This document shows, piece by piece, positions 33,734 to 41,951 of a stretch of 64,000 bases of DNA; the stretch's first letter is position 1, and each line of letters opens with the position of its first letter. The notes under the pieces are model-generated. The model ran no database searches, had not been told where the DNA came from, and saw only the letters and a program-made list of their open reading frames with translations. This DNA is from a bacterium. Its GTDB lineage: Bacteria; JAJVIF01. The translations under genes and the position numbers were made by a program. The stretch is taken from assembly GCA_022072165.1 (NCBI GenBank), contig JAJVIF010000002.1, positions 62,001 to 126,000 of the forward strand, in the 5' to 3' direction.

Positions 33734-34540
33734 TTACTGTTTGCCGTAGCGGCGATCCCGGGTCTGGAAGTCCAGCAGCGCTTCCAGAAAATTGGGGCGC
33801 TGGAAGTCGGGCCACTTCTCATCGGTGACCCATATCTCTGTATACGCGAGTTGCCAGAGCAGGAAATTGGAGAGCCGTCGCTCGCCGGAGGTACGAATCA
33901 GGAAATCCGGATCCGGGGCATCCCAGGTATCGAGATACTTTTGGAACAGCTCGACATCAATGGTCTCGGGATCGAGCCCGGCATCCCGGACATCCAGCGC
34001 GAGTCGTTTGACCGCCTTCACGATTTCCTCGCGCCCGGAGTACGAGAGCGCAAAGTTCATCGTCAGGCCTGAGTTACCGACCGTGAGGTCGACAATTTCC
34101 TTAATGGCCGCGAAAGTTTGCTTCGGGAGTTCGGCAGGATCGCCGATGATCCGGACCCGGATGTTCCGCTGATGGAGATTCCGGATTTCCTGCATCGCGG
34201 CCTTCTTGAAGATCTCCATGAGTCCGGAGACTTCTTCCACCGGGCGTAACCAGTTCTCTTTGGAGAACGCATAGAAAGTCAGGTGCTGAATCCGTTCTTC
34301 CGGATTCGCCAGCAGATTGACATCCAGGGCCGTTTCCGCGATCTCCCGGATCGTTTTGACGCCCTCGGCGTGCCCCACCAGCGCATGAAGCCCCCGGTCC
34401 CGGGCCCAGCGGCGATTGCCATCCATGATGAAGGCGATGTGACGGGGCAGCTTGTCGAGCTGGATCTGGGACACCAGCTGTGGATGGCGCTCAAGCGTCA
34501 GATTACGGGGGGCGGAGGTATTCGGGATGACCGCACTCAT
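33734..34540 (-). CDS. uppS: UppS, undecaprenyl diphosphate synthase
   Basis: 268 residues. cis-prenyltransferase motifs: HIAFIMDGNRRWARDRGL with the catalytic Asp, GHAEGVKTIREI, LTFYAFSKENWLRP, and RTSGERRLSNFLLWQLAYTEIWV. It makes undecaprenyl diphosphate, the lipid carrier of peptidoglycan and glycans. It lies 29 bases after frr in the common pyrH-frr-uppS order. Confidence 0.97.
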   Translation of the reverse strand: MSAVIPNTSAPRNLTLERHPQLVSQIQLDKLPRHIAFIMDGNRRWARDRGLHALVGHAEGVKTIREIAETALDVNLLANPEERIQHLTFYAFSKENWLRPVEEVSGLMEIFKKAAMQEIRNLHQRNIRVRIIGDPAELPKQTFAAIKEIVDLTVGNSGLTMNFALSYSGREEIVKAVKRLALDVRDAGLDPETIDVELFQKYLDTWDAPDPDFLIRTSGERRLSNFLLWQLAYTEIWVTDEKWPDFQRPNFLEALLDFQTRDRRYGKQ

Positions 34541-34569
34541 GGGTGCTGTCGGAAAAACCGGGGCAGGGG

Positions 34570-35130
34570 CTACTCCAGAATCTCCGCCTCCTTCTTCTTG
34601 AGATCCTCATCGATCTGGCCCATGAACTTGTCCGTGATTTTCTGGATCTCGTCGTGGCCCTTCTTTTCCTGATCCTCGGTGATCAGGCTGTCGGCCTTCA
34701 GCTTCTTGATGTGGTCATTGGCATCCCGGCGCACGTTACGGATGGCGACCCGGGTGCTTTCAGCTTCGGACTTGGCCTGTTTGACGATCTCCTCACGTCG
34801 CTGCGTGGTCAGCGCCGGGATATTGAGGCGAATCGTGAGTCCATCATTGTTGGGAGTCAGCCCGATGTTGGCCGCGCTGATCCCCTTTTCGATTGCGCCA
34901 ATGACGTTTTTGTCAAAGGGCTTGATCAGGAGCGACTGGGCATCGCCCACTGTCACGGTCGCGACCTGGTTGATCGGCATGGAGGAGCCATAGGCATCCA
35001 CCATCACCCGATCCAGCAGCGCTGCGGATGCCCGGCCAGTCCGCAAGGCCCCAAACTCATGGTGCATGGCATGGAGCGAGGCTTCCATCCGGTGCTTGGC
35101 GTCGGCGTAAACCTCATCGAGCGTCTGCAT
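34570..35130 (-). CDS. frr: Frr, ribosome recycling factor
   Basis: 186 residues, standard length. Typical RRF features: the three-helix bundle with LRTGRASAALLDRVMVDAYGSSMPINQVATV, SLLIKPFDKNVIGAIEKGI, NDGLTIRLNIPALTTQRREEIVKQAK and a final DEDLKKKEAEILE. It splits post-termination ribosomes with EF-G. It has its own promoter 70 bases upstream. Confidence 0.98.
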   Translation of the reverse strand: MQTLDEVYADAKHRMEASLHAMHHEFGALRTGRASAALLDRVMVDAYGSSMPINQVATVTVGDAQSLLIKPFDKNVIGAIEKGISAANIGLTPNNDGLTIRLNIPALTTQRREEIVKQAKSEAESTRVAIRNVRRDANDHIKKLKADSLITEDQEKKGHDEIQKITDKFMGQIDEDLKKKEAEILE

Positions 35131-35200
35131 GGGTCGGACTCTCCCGGGAAGACTGGCTGTCCGGAAGCGCCTGCGTGCGGCGGCGATCCGGCTGTGGGTG

Positions 35201-35229
35201 ATTATGGCCTGCTGCGGGACGAGGGTAAA
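35201..35229 (-). promoter_or_regulatory. sigma-70-type promoter for frr
   Basis: TTTACC (35224-35229) and CATAAT (35201-35206) are separated by exactly 17 bases on the minus strand, about 70 bases before frr. Confidence 0.6.
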
Positions 35230-35251
35230 GCATCACCCCGCAAGTCGCAGC

Positions 35252-36028
35252 CTACCCGATGGTGGTGCCGGGGGCATGACCAGTCACTGCCCGGATCATG
35301 TTCCCGTACTGGTGCATGTTGAAGAAGATGATGGGGATGTGGTAGTCCTTGGTCAGGGCGATGGCGGTGAGGTCCATCGCTTTGAGGTCCATGGTCAGGT
35401 AGTCCTGATAGGAGATGTTTTTCAGCCTGGTGGCGCCGGGATTCTTCCGGGGGTCACTGTCGAAGATCGCGTCCTCTTTCGACGCTTTTAGCAGCGCATC
35501 GGCTTTGATTTCCAGCGCGCGGAGGGCAGCGGCGGTGTCGGTGGTGAAGAAGGGGCGTCCGATGCCCGCCCCAAAAATCACGATGCGTCCCTTTTCCAGA
35601 TGACGCCGGGCGCGCCGGACAATGAACGGCTCACAGATGTCCCGGACCTCGATACCAGACATCACCCGGACATAGAGTTCCTCTTTCTCGAGCCGATCCT
35701 GCAGTGCGAGGGCGTTCATCAGGGTCGCCAGCATCCCCATCTGATCGGCAGTCGACCGGTCCATCCCCAGCTTGTCTGACCCCTGCATCCCGCGAAAGAT
35801 GTTGCCGCCTCCGACCATGATGGCGACTTCCACATTCATGCCATGCAGCAGACAAATCTCTTTGGCCAGTGCATCCAGGACTTCAGGCGAGAAGCCGGAT
35901 TCCCGGTCACCCATGAGAGCCTCGCCGGAAATTTTCAGCAGGATCCGCTTGTAGACAACCGGCTGATCGACCGGAAAGATGCCACTCTCCGCGGCAGTGT
36001 CAGGGAGGTCGGTAGAGGTCGGATTCAC
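35252..36028 (-). CDS. pyrH: PyrH, UMP kinase
   Basis: 258 residues. Amino acid kinase fold: RILLKISGEALMGD, AIMVGGGNIFRGMQ, ADQMGMLATLMNAL, GAGIGRPFFTTDTAAALRA and DAIFDSDPRKNPGA. It phosphorylates UMP to UDP. I chose GTG 36028 (VNPTSTDLP), which follows ACGGAG; the frame extends upstream into non-family sequence. The N-terminal extension of about 25 residues before the core is longer than in E. coli. Confidence 0.95.
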   Translation of the reverse strand: MNPTSTDLPDTAAESGIFPVDQPVVYKRILLKISGEALMGDRESGFSPEVLDALAKEICLLHGMNVEVAIMVGGGNIFRGMQGSDKLGMDRSTADQMGMLATLMNALALQDRLEKEELYVRVMSGIEVRDICEPFIVRRARRHLEKGRIVIFGAGIGRPFFTTDTAAALRALEIKADALLKASKEDAIFDSDPRKNPGATRLKNISYQDYLTMDLKAMDLTAIALTKDYHIPIIFFNMHQYGNMIRAVTGHAPGTTIG

Positions 36029-36198
36029 TGGATGCTCCGTGGCGGAATGCGGCTCCAGCGCTGGGGAGTCGCGGCGTCCGGAAAAACCGGATTGCCGGAC
36101 CGTTATGGTAACACCTCTTCCGCCGGCCACCCCACGCCCCGTCGACTCACCATCAGGCGACACTGCGTCTCCCCCGCTCGCTTTTCCCCAAACGGACC

Positions 36199-36223
36199 AC
36201 GCCCCGGGCAGGACCCGGGGCGT
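36199..36223 (-). terminator. terminator after tsf
   Basis: ACGCCCCGGG / CCCGGGGCGT, 10-bp stem with 5-base loop, 34 bases past the tsf stop, followed on the minus strand by GGTCCGTTTGGGG. Confidence 0.75.
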
Positions 36224-36256
36224 GTTGAAACTGACACTGACAGCGAAGCAGAGCGC

Positions 36257-37180
36257 TTAGCCGCCGAGGGCGTAGCGGACAAACCGTCGGACTTTCACCG
36301 CCCCGCCCAGCGCTTTGCCGGACTCGGTGATGTACTGCTCGACGTTTTTGTCGGGCTCCTTGACGTACTGCTGCATCACGAGGACGACTTCGCTCATCCA
36401 CTTTTTGATGCGGCCTTCGACGATGCCGGGGATCACATGCTCGGGCTTGCCCTCTTCCCGGGTCCGCTCCTCTGCGATCTTCCGCTCCCGGGCCAGAGCG
36501 TCCTCGGTGATCTGCTCCTTGTAGACGTACTCCGGGTTGGAGGCGGCGATGTGCATCGCGACATCTTTGCGGAATGCCTCGAAGTCCGGATGGCTCAGGC
36601 AGGAAACATCGCTGACTTCGAACTCCACCAGGACGCCGACTTTGCCACCCAGATGGATGTAGCTGTCCACGGCCCCCGGGGTGCCGGCGAGGTCGAAGCG
36701 GGTGAAACGGCGGATGACGATGTTCTCGCCCATCTTGCCCAGCAGCCCGCCAAGCTCGAGGCCAACATTCACCTGGGGATTCCCCTTCCAGTTCAGGTTG
36801 AGGAGACTTTCACCGGGGATGTTGGGGTTGCCCGGATCCTCGACACCCGTGGGGTTCTGATCAACCACCAGCTGGGCGAGGTCGCGGACGAATTCCTGGA
36901 AGACCTCGTTGTTGGCCACGAAGTCCGACTCGGAGTTGACCTCCACCAGGGCACCGATCTGGCGATTCTCGCTGATAGCGCTCCAGATCATGCCGGCGCT
37001 GGCTGCCCGATCCGCGCGCTTGGCAGCGGAGGCCAGCCCCTTGGTGCGAAGCCAGTCCCGGGCCGCTTCCATGTCGCCATTGGTCTCTTCCAGGGCCTTT
37101 TTACAGTCGGACATCCCGGCGAGTGTGGCCTCGCGCAGGGCTTTGATGTCCGCCGGACTCGGCTTGTATGTCATCTCCAT
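36257..37180 (-). CDS. tsf: Tsf, elongation factor Ts
   Basis: 307 residues. UBA-like N-terminus (IKALREATLAGMSDCKKALEETNGDMEAARDWLRTKG), NSESDFVANNEVFQEFVRDLA, VGVLVEFE and a C-terminal EQYITESGKALGGAVKVRRFVRYALGG. It exchanges GDP on EF-Tu. I chose ATG 37180 (MEMTYKPS) after a GAGGAG site; the upstream frame is not tsf-like. rpsB, the usual partner, is not adjacent; a TPM-domain gene lies upstream instead. Confidence 0.96.
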   Translation of the reverse strand: MEMTYKPSPADIKALREATLAGMSDCKKALEETNGDMEAARDWLRTKGLASAAKRADRAASAGMIWSAISENRQIGALVEVNSESDFVANNEVFQEFVRDLAQLVVDQNPTGVEDPGNPNIPGESLLNLNWKGNPQVNVGLELGGLLGKMGENIVIRRFTRFDLAGTPGAVDSYIHLGGKVGVLVEFEVSDVSCLSHPDFEAFRKDVAMHIAASNPEYVYKEQITEDALARERKIAEERTREEGKPEHVIPGIVEGRIKKWMSEVVLVMQQYVKEPDKNVEQYITESGKALGGAVKVRRFVRYALGG

Positions 37181-37267
37181 GGGTCCTCCTCGTCGCGGAT
37201 CGTACAGTCGCGAACGTGCGTGCGTGCGTACACCGGCCCCCCGCAGATGCGGGATGCCAAGCGAGGG

Positions 37268-37273
37268 AGTGTA
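37268..37273 (-). promoter_or_regulatory. -10 element TACACT for tsf
   Basis: TACACT on the minus strand 87 bases before ATG 37180, right after the stop of the TPM gene. Confidence 0.5.
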
Positions 37274-37277
37274 CCAG

Positions 37278-37826
37278 CTATTCCCCGGACACGGTGGAGT
37301 TCGGGGCCGGCGCGTCGGGGAGTGCCTGTCGGGCAAGATCGGCCAGGGCGGCCACCGTCGCCAGAATCCCGACATCCCAGGCATCGTGCTTCAGTTGCGG
37401 CACCAGGTGCTCCAGTAGCAGCATCTGCAATTCCAGGCGCGTGGTGTCGGTGTAGGCCGGCCCCAGCGCCAGTCGCGCAGTCCGGTCGCCGACTGAAACA
37501 AAACACCAGGCGGTCTGCTCCCGCACCGAGTCGTCTTCCAGTTCCCAGTCGAGCATCCATTGGGTACTGAAGGGGACGAGGTCCTCCTGCGGCAGGTCCG
37601 GAAAGGCGGCCATGGCGGGGAGGATGACGACGATCAGGGGGATCGCCTCGGCTTCCCAGACCTCCGCGCCGATTGACTCAATGGCGATCGCGGTCTCCTC
37701 AGTCAGCAACCCGGCATAGTCCTGCAGGACCACCCCCAGCGGCTCCGGAGTCCCCTGAGCAAGTGCAGAAGTGGCTGGAGCGAGCCAGAGGAGACCCAGG
37801 ACGAGGAGTGTGATCACGCGAGGCAT
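37278..37826 (-). CDS. TPM-domain secreted protein
   Basis: 182 residues. Signal peptide (MPRVITLLVLGLLWLAPATSALA, cleavage about residue 23) then a TPM-like domain: VLQDYAGLLTEETAIAIESIGAEVWEAEAIPLIVVIL, FSTQWMLDWEL, CFVSVGDRTARLALG. TPM proteins occur in photosystem repair and in bacteria of unknown function. Start ATG 37826 is 6 bases after a TACGAT -10; a much longer upstream frame runs antisense through the peptidase gene and is not real. Confidence 0.75.
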   Translation of the reverse strand: MPRVITLLVLGLLWLAPATSALAQGTPEPLGVVLQDYAGLLTEETAIAIESIGAEVWEAEAIPLIVVILPAMAAFPDLPQEDLVPFSTQWMLDWELEDDSVREQTAWCFVSVGDRTARLALGPAYTDTTRLELQMLLLEHLVPQLKHDAWDVGILATVAALADLARQALPDAPAPNSTVSGE

Positions 37827-37832
37827 GACACT

Positions 37833-37838
37833 ATCGTA
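37833..37838 (-). promoter_or_regulatory. -10 element TACGAT for the TPM gene, leaderless
   Basis: Ends 6 bases before ATG 37826 on the minus strand; divergent from the peptidase promoter 18 bases away. Confidence 0.55.
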
Positions 37839-37856
37839 CCCCGCCGCCGTTGCGGG

Positions 37857-37862
37857 TACACT
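37857..37862 (+). promoter_or_regulatory. -10 element TACACT for the HExxH peptidase gene
   Basis: TACACT 42 bases before ATG 37905; the leader carries a GGAGGA Shine-Dalgarno. Confidence 0.5.
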
Positions 37863-37904
37863 CCCGCTGGCTGCCGCACTTCCCACTGGAGGACCGATCC
37901 CCTC

Positions 37905-39491
37905 ATGTCCGATGTCCAGGCCTTTTTGGCCGCTGAAAACGCTGTTATGCAGCAACTCTTCCCCGCGATGGCGGAGGCGCACTGGCAGCTGTCGATCACC
38001 GGGACCGAAGAAGCAGCGACGGTCGCTGAAGCTGCAAATCGCCGCATCCTGGAGCAGTACTCCCGCAAGGAACCCTTTGAGCAGGCGCGCGCCCTGCAGG
38101 CGGCGGCGACCGACCCGCTGGAGTTGCGTCAGCTGCAGATCCTGGAGCGTGAGTACCTCCAGAATCAGTTTGCGCCGGACCAGGTCGCGGCTATCGCCCG
38201 GCTGGAAACAGAGCTGAACGCGCTCTTCACCAGCTTCCGCGGCACCATCGATGGCGTGCAGGTCACCGACAACGAGGCGGTCCGGATTCTCCAGCAAAGC
38301 CTCGACAGCGAAGAGCGCCGAAAGGCCTGGGAAGCCACCAAGATGGTGGCCGGCGAAGCCGCCCCCCGACTGCTGGAACTGGTGAAAATGCGTAACGCCG
38401 CCGCCCAGGCGTTGGGCTATCCGGATTACTGGCATCTGCGGATGGCAGCCTCCGAAATCGAGGTCCCCCAGCTGGAAGCCTGGTGGGACCGACTCGCCAC
38501 CGAGAGCGATCCGGTCTGGACCCGCATGAAGGGGAAGCTCGATGCGCGGCTGGCGAAGAAATTCGGCATCAGTGTTGAAGAATTGCGTCCCTGGCACTAC
38601 GAGGACCCGCAGTTCCAGAAGGCACCGCAGAATCCCGAGGCCAACCTCGATGCGTGGTACGCCGATCGCGATGTCGAGCAGATCACGACCACCACGTTCA
38701 GCCAGATGCTGCAGCCCATCGACGACCTGCTGCCAAAGTCCAGTCTCTACCCCGCTGAAGGGAAGTACCAGTCAGCTTTCTGCATGAACGTGGACCACGA
38801 AGGGGATATCCGGGTCTGCTGCAGCATCGTGCCGAACGAGCGCTGGATGGCGACCAATCTCCACGAGTTTGGCCATGCGGCGTATGAAAAATTCGTTGAC
38901 CCGCAGCTTCCGTATCTCCTCCGGACCGCCAGCCACAGCATCACCACGGAGGGCATCGCCATCTTCATGGGGAACCTGGCGAACGATCCGGATTGGATGG
39001 CGGCCTACGCTGGCATCGATGCAGCGCAGGTCGCAGCAGTCCTGCCGATCATCCAGGAGCAGAAGCGTCTGGAAGATATGATCTTTACCCGGTACGAGCA
39101 GGTGATGGTCCGCTTTGAACGGGAGCTGTATCGCGACCCTGACCAGGACCTCAACACCTTCTGGTGGGATCTGGTGGAGCGCTATCAGGGACTGACCCGT
39201 CCTGAAGGACGCCAGTGGCCCGACTATGCCTCCAAGGTCCACTTTTCTGTCGCACCCTGCATGTACCAGAACTACCTGATCGGCTACATGTTCATCACGC
39301 AGCTCGCCTCCTATCTGCGACGCGAAGTGACCCAGGGCGGCCCCCTTGCGAGTCCGGAAGTGGGGCAGTATCTGCGCGAGCGGGTCTACCACCCCGGCGC
39401 GTCTGTCCGCTGGGATGCCCTGATCGCGTCAGCCACTGGCGAAGCGCTGAATCCCACCCACTGGCTGACCTATCTCGCAGCAGAGTCATAG
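37905..39491 (+). CDS. M2/M3-family zinc metallopeptidase
   Basis: 528 residues, all-helical gluzincin. The zinc motif is HEFGH in ATNLHEFGHAAYEKF, with the third ligand Glu about 25 residues on (SITTEGIAIFMGNL). The RNAAAQALGYPDYWHLRM segment and general layout resemble bacterial M2 (ACE-like) and M3 (oligopeptidase) enzymes; I cannot separate the two by eye. No signal peptide is seen, so cytosolic peptide degradation is likely. It has its own promoter with a GGAGGA site. Confidence 0.85.
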   Translation: MSDVQAFLAAENAVMQQLFPAMAEAHWQLSITGTEEAATVAEAANRRILEQYSRKEPFEQARALQAAATDPLELRQLQILEREYLQNQFAPDQVAAIARLETELNALFTSFRGTIDGVQVTDNEAVRILQQSLDSEERRKAWEATKMVAGEAAPRLLELVKMRNAAAQALGYPDYWHLRMAASEIEVPQLEAWWDRLATESDPVWTRMKGKLDARLAKKFGISVEELRPWHYEDPQFQKAPQNPEANLDAWYADRDVEQITTTTFSQMLQPIDDLLPKSSLYPAEGKYQSAFCMNVDHEGDIRVCCSIVPNERWMATNLHEFGHAAYEKFVDPQLPYLLRTASHSITTEGIAIFMGNLANDPDWMAAYAGIDAAQVAAVLPIIQEQKRLEDMIFTRYEQVMVRFERELYRDPDQDLNTFWWDLVERYQGLTRPEGRQWPDYASKVHFSVAPCMYQNYLIGYMFITQLASYLRREVTQGGPLASPEVGQYLRERVYHPGASVRWDALIASATGEALNPTHWLTYLAAES

Positions 39492-39530
39492 CCGACTCGC
39501 GCTGCGACCGCTCACTTGAGCGACATCCCG

Positions 39531-39536
39531 TATGCT
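39531..39536 (+). promoter_or_regulatory. -10 element TATGCT for the luxC-like gene, leaderless
   Basis: Ends 7 bases before GTG 39544. Confidence 0.5.
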
Positions 39537-39543
39537 CCCCACC

Positions 39544-40920
39544 GTGATCGACGCCCCCCGTCTGGCACGCGCCATCGCCGTGCAACCCGAACTGCTGCAG
39601 CGTCCGCTCCAGGGCGTGATTGATCCCATTGTGGGGCTCTGCCAGCGCTGGTGTCAGCCCGCCGATCCCCTGCGTCAGCGCACCATCACGCTCCTTGAAG
39701 AGTGCACGGGACATCATCCGTCGGTCATCGCCTGGGGACTGGATACGACCATCGGATCCTGGATTGGCCAGCAGCGGGATGAAGCCGCTGCGATCCGGGA
39801 GTTGCTCCAGGCGGAACTCACGCAGCCCGCGAGTCTCGGGACCTGGGTCCCAGGCTTTCGTCCAGGTGAGGAATATCGCTGGGTCCCGGTTTCCGTGACG
39901 CTGCAGATTCTCGCGGGCAATGTGTTCGCGGCGCTGTTTCATCAGCTCCTGGCGGGGGTCCTCTCCCGGTCAGTGCAACTGGTGCGTTGCGCGTCCGGGC
40001 AGAAACCAATGTTGGCGTTGTTCATCGAAGGCCTGAGCCAGGTGGACCCCGACCTCGCCGCCTTGTTGGTCCCTGTCACTTTCGACCATCAGGACACCGA
40101 AGCCCTGGATGCCGCTGTCGCACTGGCCGATGTCATCACGATCACCGGCGCGGATGCCGCTGTCGAGGCCGTTACCTACGCGACCGCACGAGTGAACGCC
40201 GCTGATGGACGTGGGCGGGTGGTGCATGGATTTGGGCATCGCGTGAGTGCGGCATATCTGGCACACGCCATTTGGCATGACCCGGAACGACTGGTCCTCG
40301 CGGCTTCTGCCCTGGCGATCGATACCTGCGCCTACGATCAGCAGGGGTGCCTGAGTCCTCATGTCGTGTTCGCTGAGGATGCCCTCCCAACCGATCTGCC
40401 GGTCATAGGTGCAGCACTGTTCGCGGCATTGCAGGAACAGACCGTGCGCTGGCCCGTCGGCGTGCGGCACCCCGCATTCCTCAGCGCGCGTCGCGCCTGG
40501 CTTGACACACATCGTATGAGGGGCGGACACCCGGGGCTCCCTCATTGCTGGGCCGATGACAACATCGCGGTCGTTACCGATCCGGATACCCCGATCAAGC
40601 TGCTGCCTGGTGGCCGCACGCTTGTGCTGGCGCCCGTCGGCTTTCCGCAGGGCGTTTTGGAACGCCTGCGCCCGTGGCAGCAGTGGTTAGGGACGCTGGG
40701 AGTCGCGCTCCATCCGGCGGTCCCCCTCAAGGGCTTTCGGCAATCGAGTGGGTTGTTTGGAAAGGGGCCGAGTGGTGAAGTCACCGGACCGGGGTTCAAT
40801 CGCGTCTGTGTCCTGGGACAGATGCAGACACCATCATTGTCAGAGCCCCACGATGGCCGTCCGCGACTCCGGCTCATGTTGCGTCAGGAAAAGCGACAGG
40901 TCGCAGGAAAGTCCAGTTAG
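39544..40920 (+). CDS. LuxC-like acyl-CoA/fatty acyl reductase
   Basis: 458 residues, aldehyde dehydrogenase superfamily, LuxC branch. The catalytic Cys is in AYDQQGCLSPHVVF (about residue 277); also visible are an NAD-binding type VPVSVTLQILAGNVFAALFHQLLAGVLSRS and the late NRVCVLGQM. LuxC reduces acyl groups to aldehydes in luminescence; non-lux homologs occur widely with unknown acyl substrates. No luxA, luxB, luxD or luxE is nearby. GTG 39544 was chosen because TATGCT ends 7 bases before it; an in-frame ATG at 39532 overlaps the -10. Confidence 0.85.
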   Translation: MIDAPRLARAIAVQPELLQRPLQGVIDPIVGLCQRWCQPADPLRQRTITLLEECTGHHPSVIAWGLDTTIGSWIGQQRDEAAAIRELLQAELTQPASLGTWVPGFRPGEEYRWVPVSVTLQILAGNVFAALFHQLLAGVLSRSVQLVRCASGQKPMLALFIEGLSQVDPDLAALLVPVTFDHQDTEALDAAVALADVITITGADAAVEAVTYATARVNAADGRGRVVHGFGHRVSAAYLAHAIWHDPERLVLAASALAIDTCAYDQQGCLSPHVVFAEDALPTDLPVIGAALFAALQEQTVRWPVGVRHPAFLSARRAWLDTHRMRGGHPGLPHCWADDNIAVVTDPDTPIKLLPGGRTLVLAPVGFPQGVLERLRPWQQWLGTLGVALHPAVPLKGFRQSSGLFGKGPSGEVTGPGFNRVCVLGQMQTPSLSEPHDGRPRLRLMLRQEKRQVAGKSS

Positions 40921-41876
40921 CTCACGAGATTGAGTTCCATCATCGCGCTCTTCACCTGGTCACCGAGCGATGTCAGTTCTTCAATGAAAGTCCCCAGATC
41001 GATGTAGTTGATCTGCGGCGCGGTCTCCTGCAGCAGACGGTAGCTTGGCATCTGGTCGAAGTTGAGGGAGTCGACTGGCAGGGTATCGCCGACTCCCAGG
41101 CCCTGGGCTTTGGCCAGGATTTCCGCCAGTGACACGATACCGACCAGCGGCATCGAGGCATCCGCCAGTTCCGGGGTCTCGTGATAGAGCACCACTTCTG
41201 CGAGCTGCGGCGGGAAGTTCCAGAGTTCCAGCAACCAGCAGCCGAGTTCAGGATGGCAATTGCCGAAGTTACGACGCTCCGCTTCCAGCAGGTTGTCCCC
41301 CGATGCTTCCCGGGCGGCCAGGACTTCCAGATAACGATTGGCGTCATAGAGATAGAACAGGAGCTTGCCGACATCGTGGAGGAGTCCGGCGAGGTACGCC
41401 TGCTCAGCGTCTTTCATGCGGAGCGCTTTGGCGAGCTTGCGGGAGGTCTGGGCGACCGCCAGTGAGTGGACCCAGTACTGCTCCCAGACCGGCGGAATCT
41501 GCTTTTGCAAATCGCCGAACGCGCGGAAGACCGAGATGGTGAGAACGAGGGCACGCATCTCCCGCAGGCCGAGCAGCACGATGGCATCACGGATATTCGA
41601 GACCTGTCGCGAGTAGCCGATGTAGGCCGAGTTCGCCAGCTTGAGTGTCTTCGCCGCCAGGGCTGGATCCCGCTCCACCACTTCAGCAATCTGCAACACC
41701 GAGGCATAGGGATCATTGGCCAGCGACATGAACTCCGCTGCCACAGCGGGGAACGTCGGCAGCTCCCCCTTCCGGAGGAAGAACTGCTTGACCTCTTCCG
41801 CCGAAGGGACCTGCGGTCCCAGGCGTGGCAGCAGACCCATAAGGGACCATCCGCGGACAGGGGTACGACCTTCCAT
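40917..41876 (-). CDS. HDOD-domain signalling protein
   Basis: 319 residues. HDOD core: LPTFPAVAAEFMSLANDPYASVLQIAEVVERDPALAAKTLKLANSAYIG, NIRDAIVLLGLREMRALVL, and AYLAGLLHDVGKLLFY, an intact-looking HD pair. HDOD proteins mediate signalling and cell-cycle or motility control with unknown ligands. The C-terminal 60 residues are variable. Its stop overlaps the luxC-like stop by 3 bases (convergent). No output domain such as GGDEF or EAL is attached. Confidence 0.85.
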   Translation of the reverse strand: MEGRTPVRGWSLMGLLPRLGPQVPSAEEVKQFFLRKGELPTFPAVAAEFMSLANDPYASVLQIAEVVERDPALAAKTLKLANSAYIGYSRQVSNIRDAIVLLGLREMRALVLTISVFRAFGDLQKQIPPVWEQYWVHSLAVAQTSRKLAKALRMKDAEQAYLAGLLHDVGKLLFYLYDANRYLEVLAAREASGDNLLEAERRNFGNCHPELGCWLLELWNFPPQLAEVVLYHETPELADASMPLVGIVSLAEILAKAQGLGVGDTLPVDSLNFDQMPSYRLLQETAPQINYIDLGTFIEELTSLGDQVKSAMMELNLVS

Positions 41877-41938
41877 GAGGTCGCGGCAGACTACGCACCT
41901 GTAATGTCCAATTGAACGGTGGTTTCAGGACCGCGTGT

Positions 41939-41944
41939 TACGCT
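41939..41944 (+). promoter_or_regulatory. -10 element TACGCT for the dehydrogenase gene, leaderless
   Basis: Ends 7 bases before ATG 41952. Confidence 0.5.
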
Positions 41945-41951
41945 CCCATTT

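Noticed and set aside
37827-38597. N-terminal extension of the TPM protein
   Set aside because: It runs antisense through the metallopeptidase gene, and the ATG at 37826 begins a good signal peptide with its own -10.
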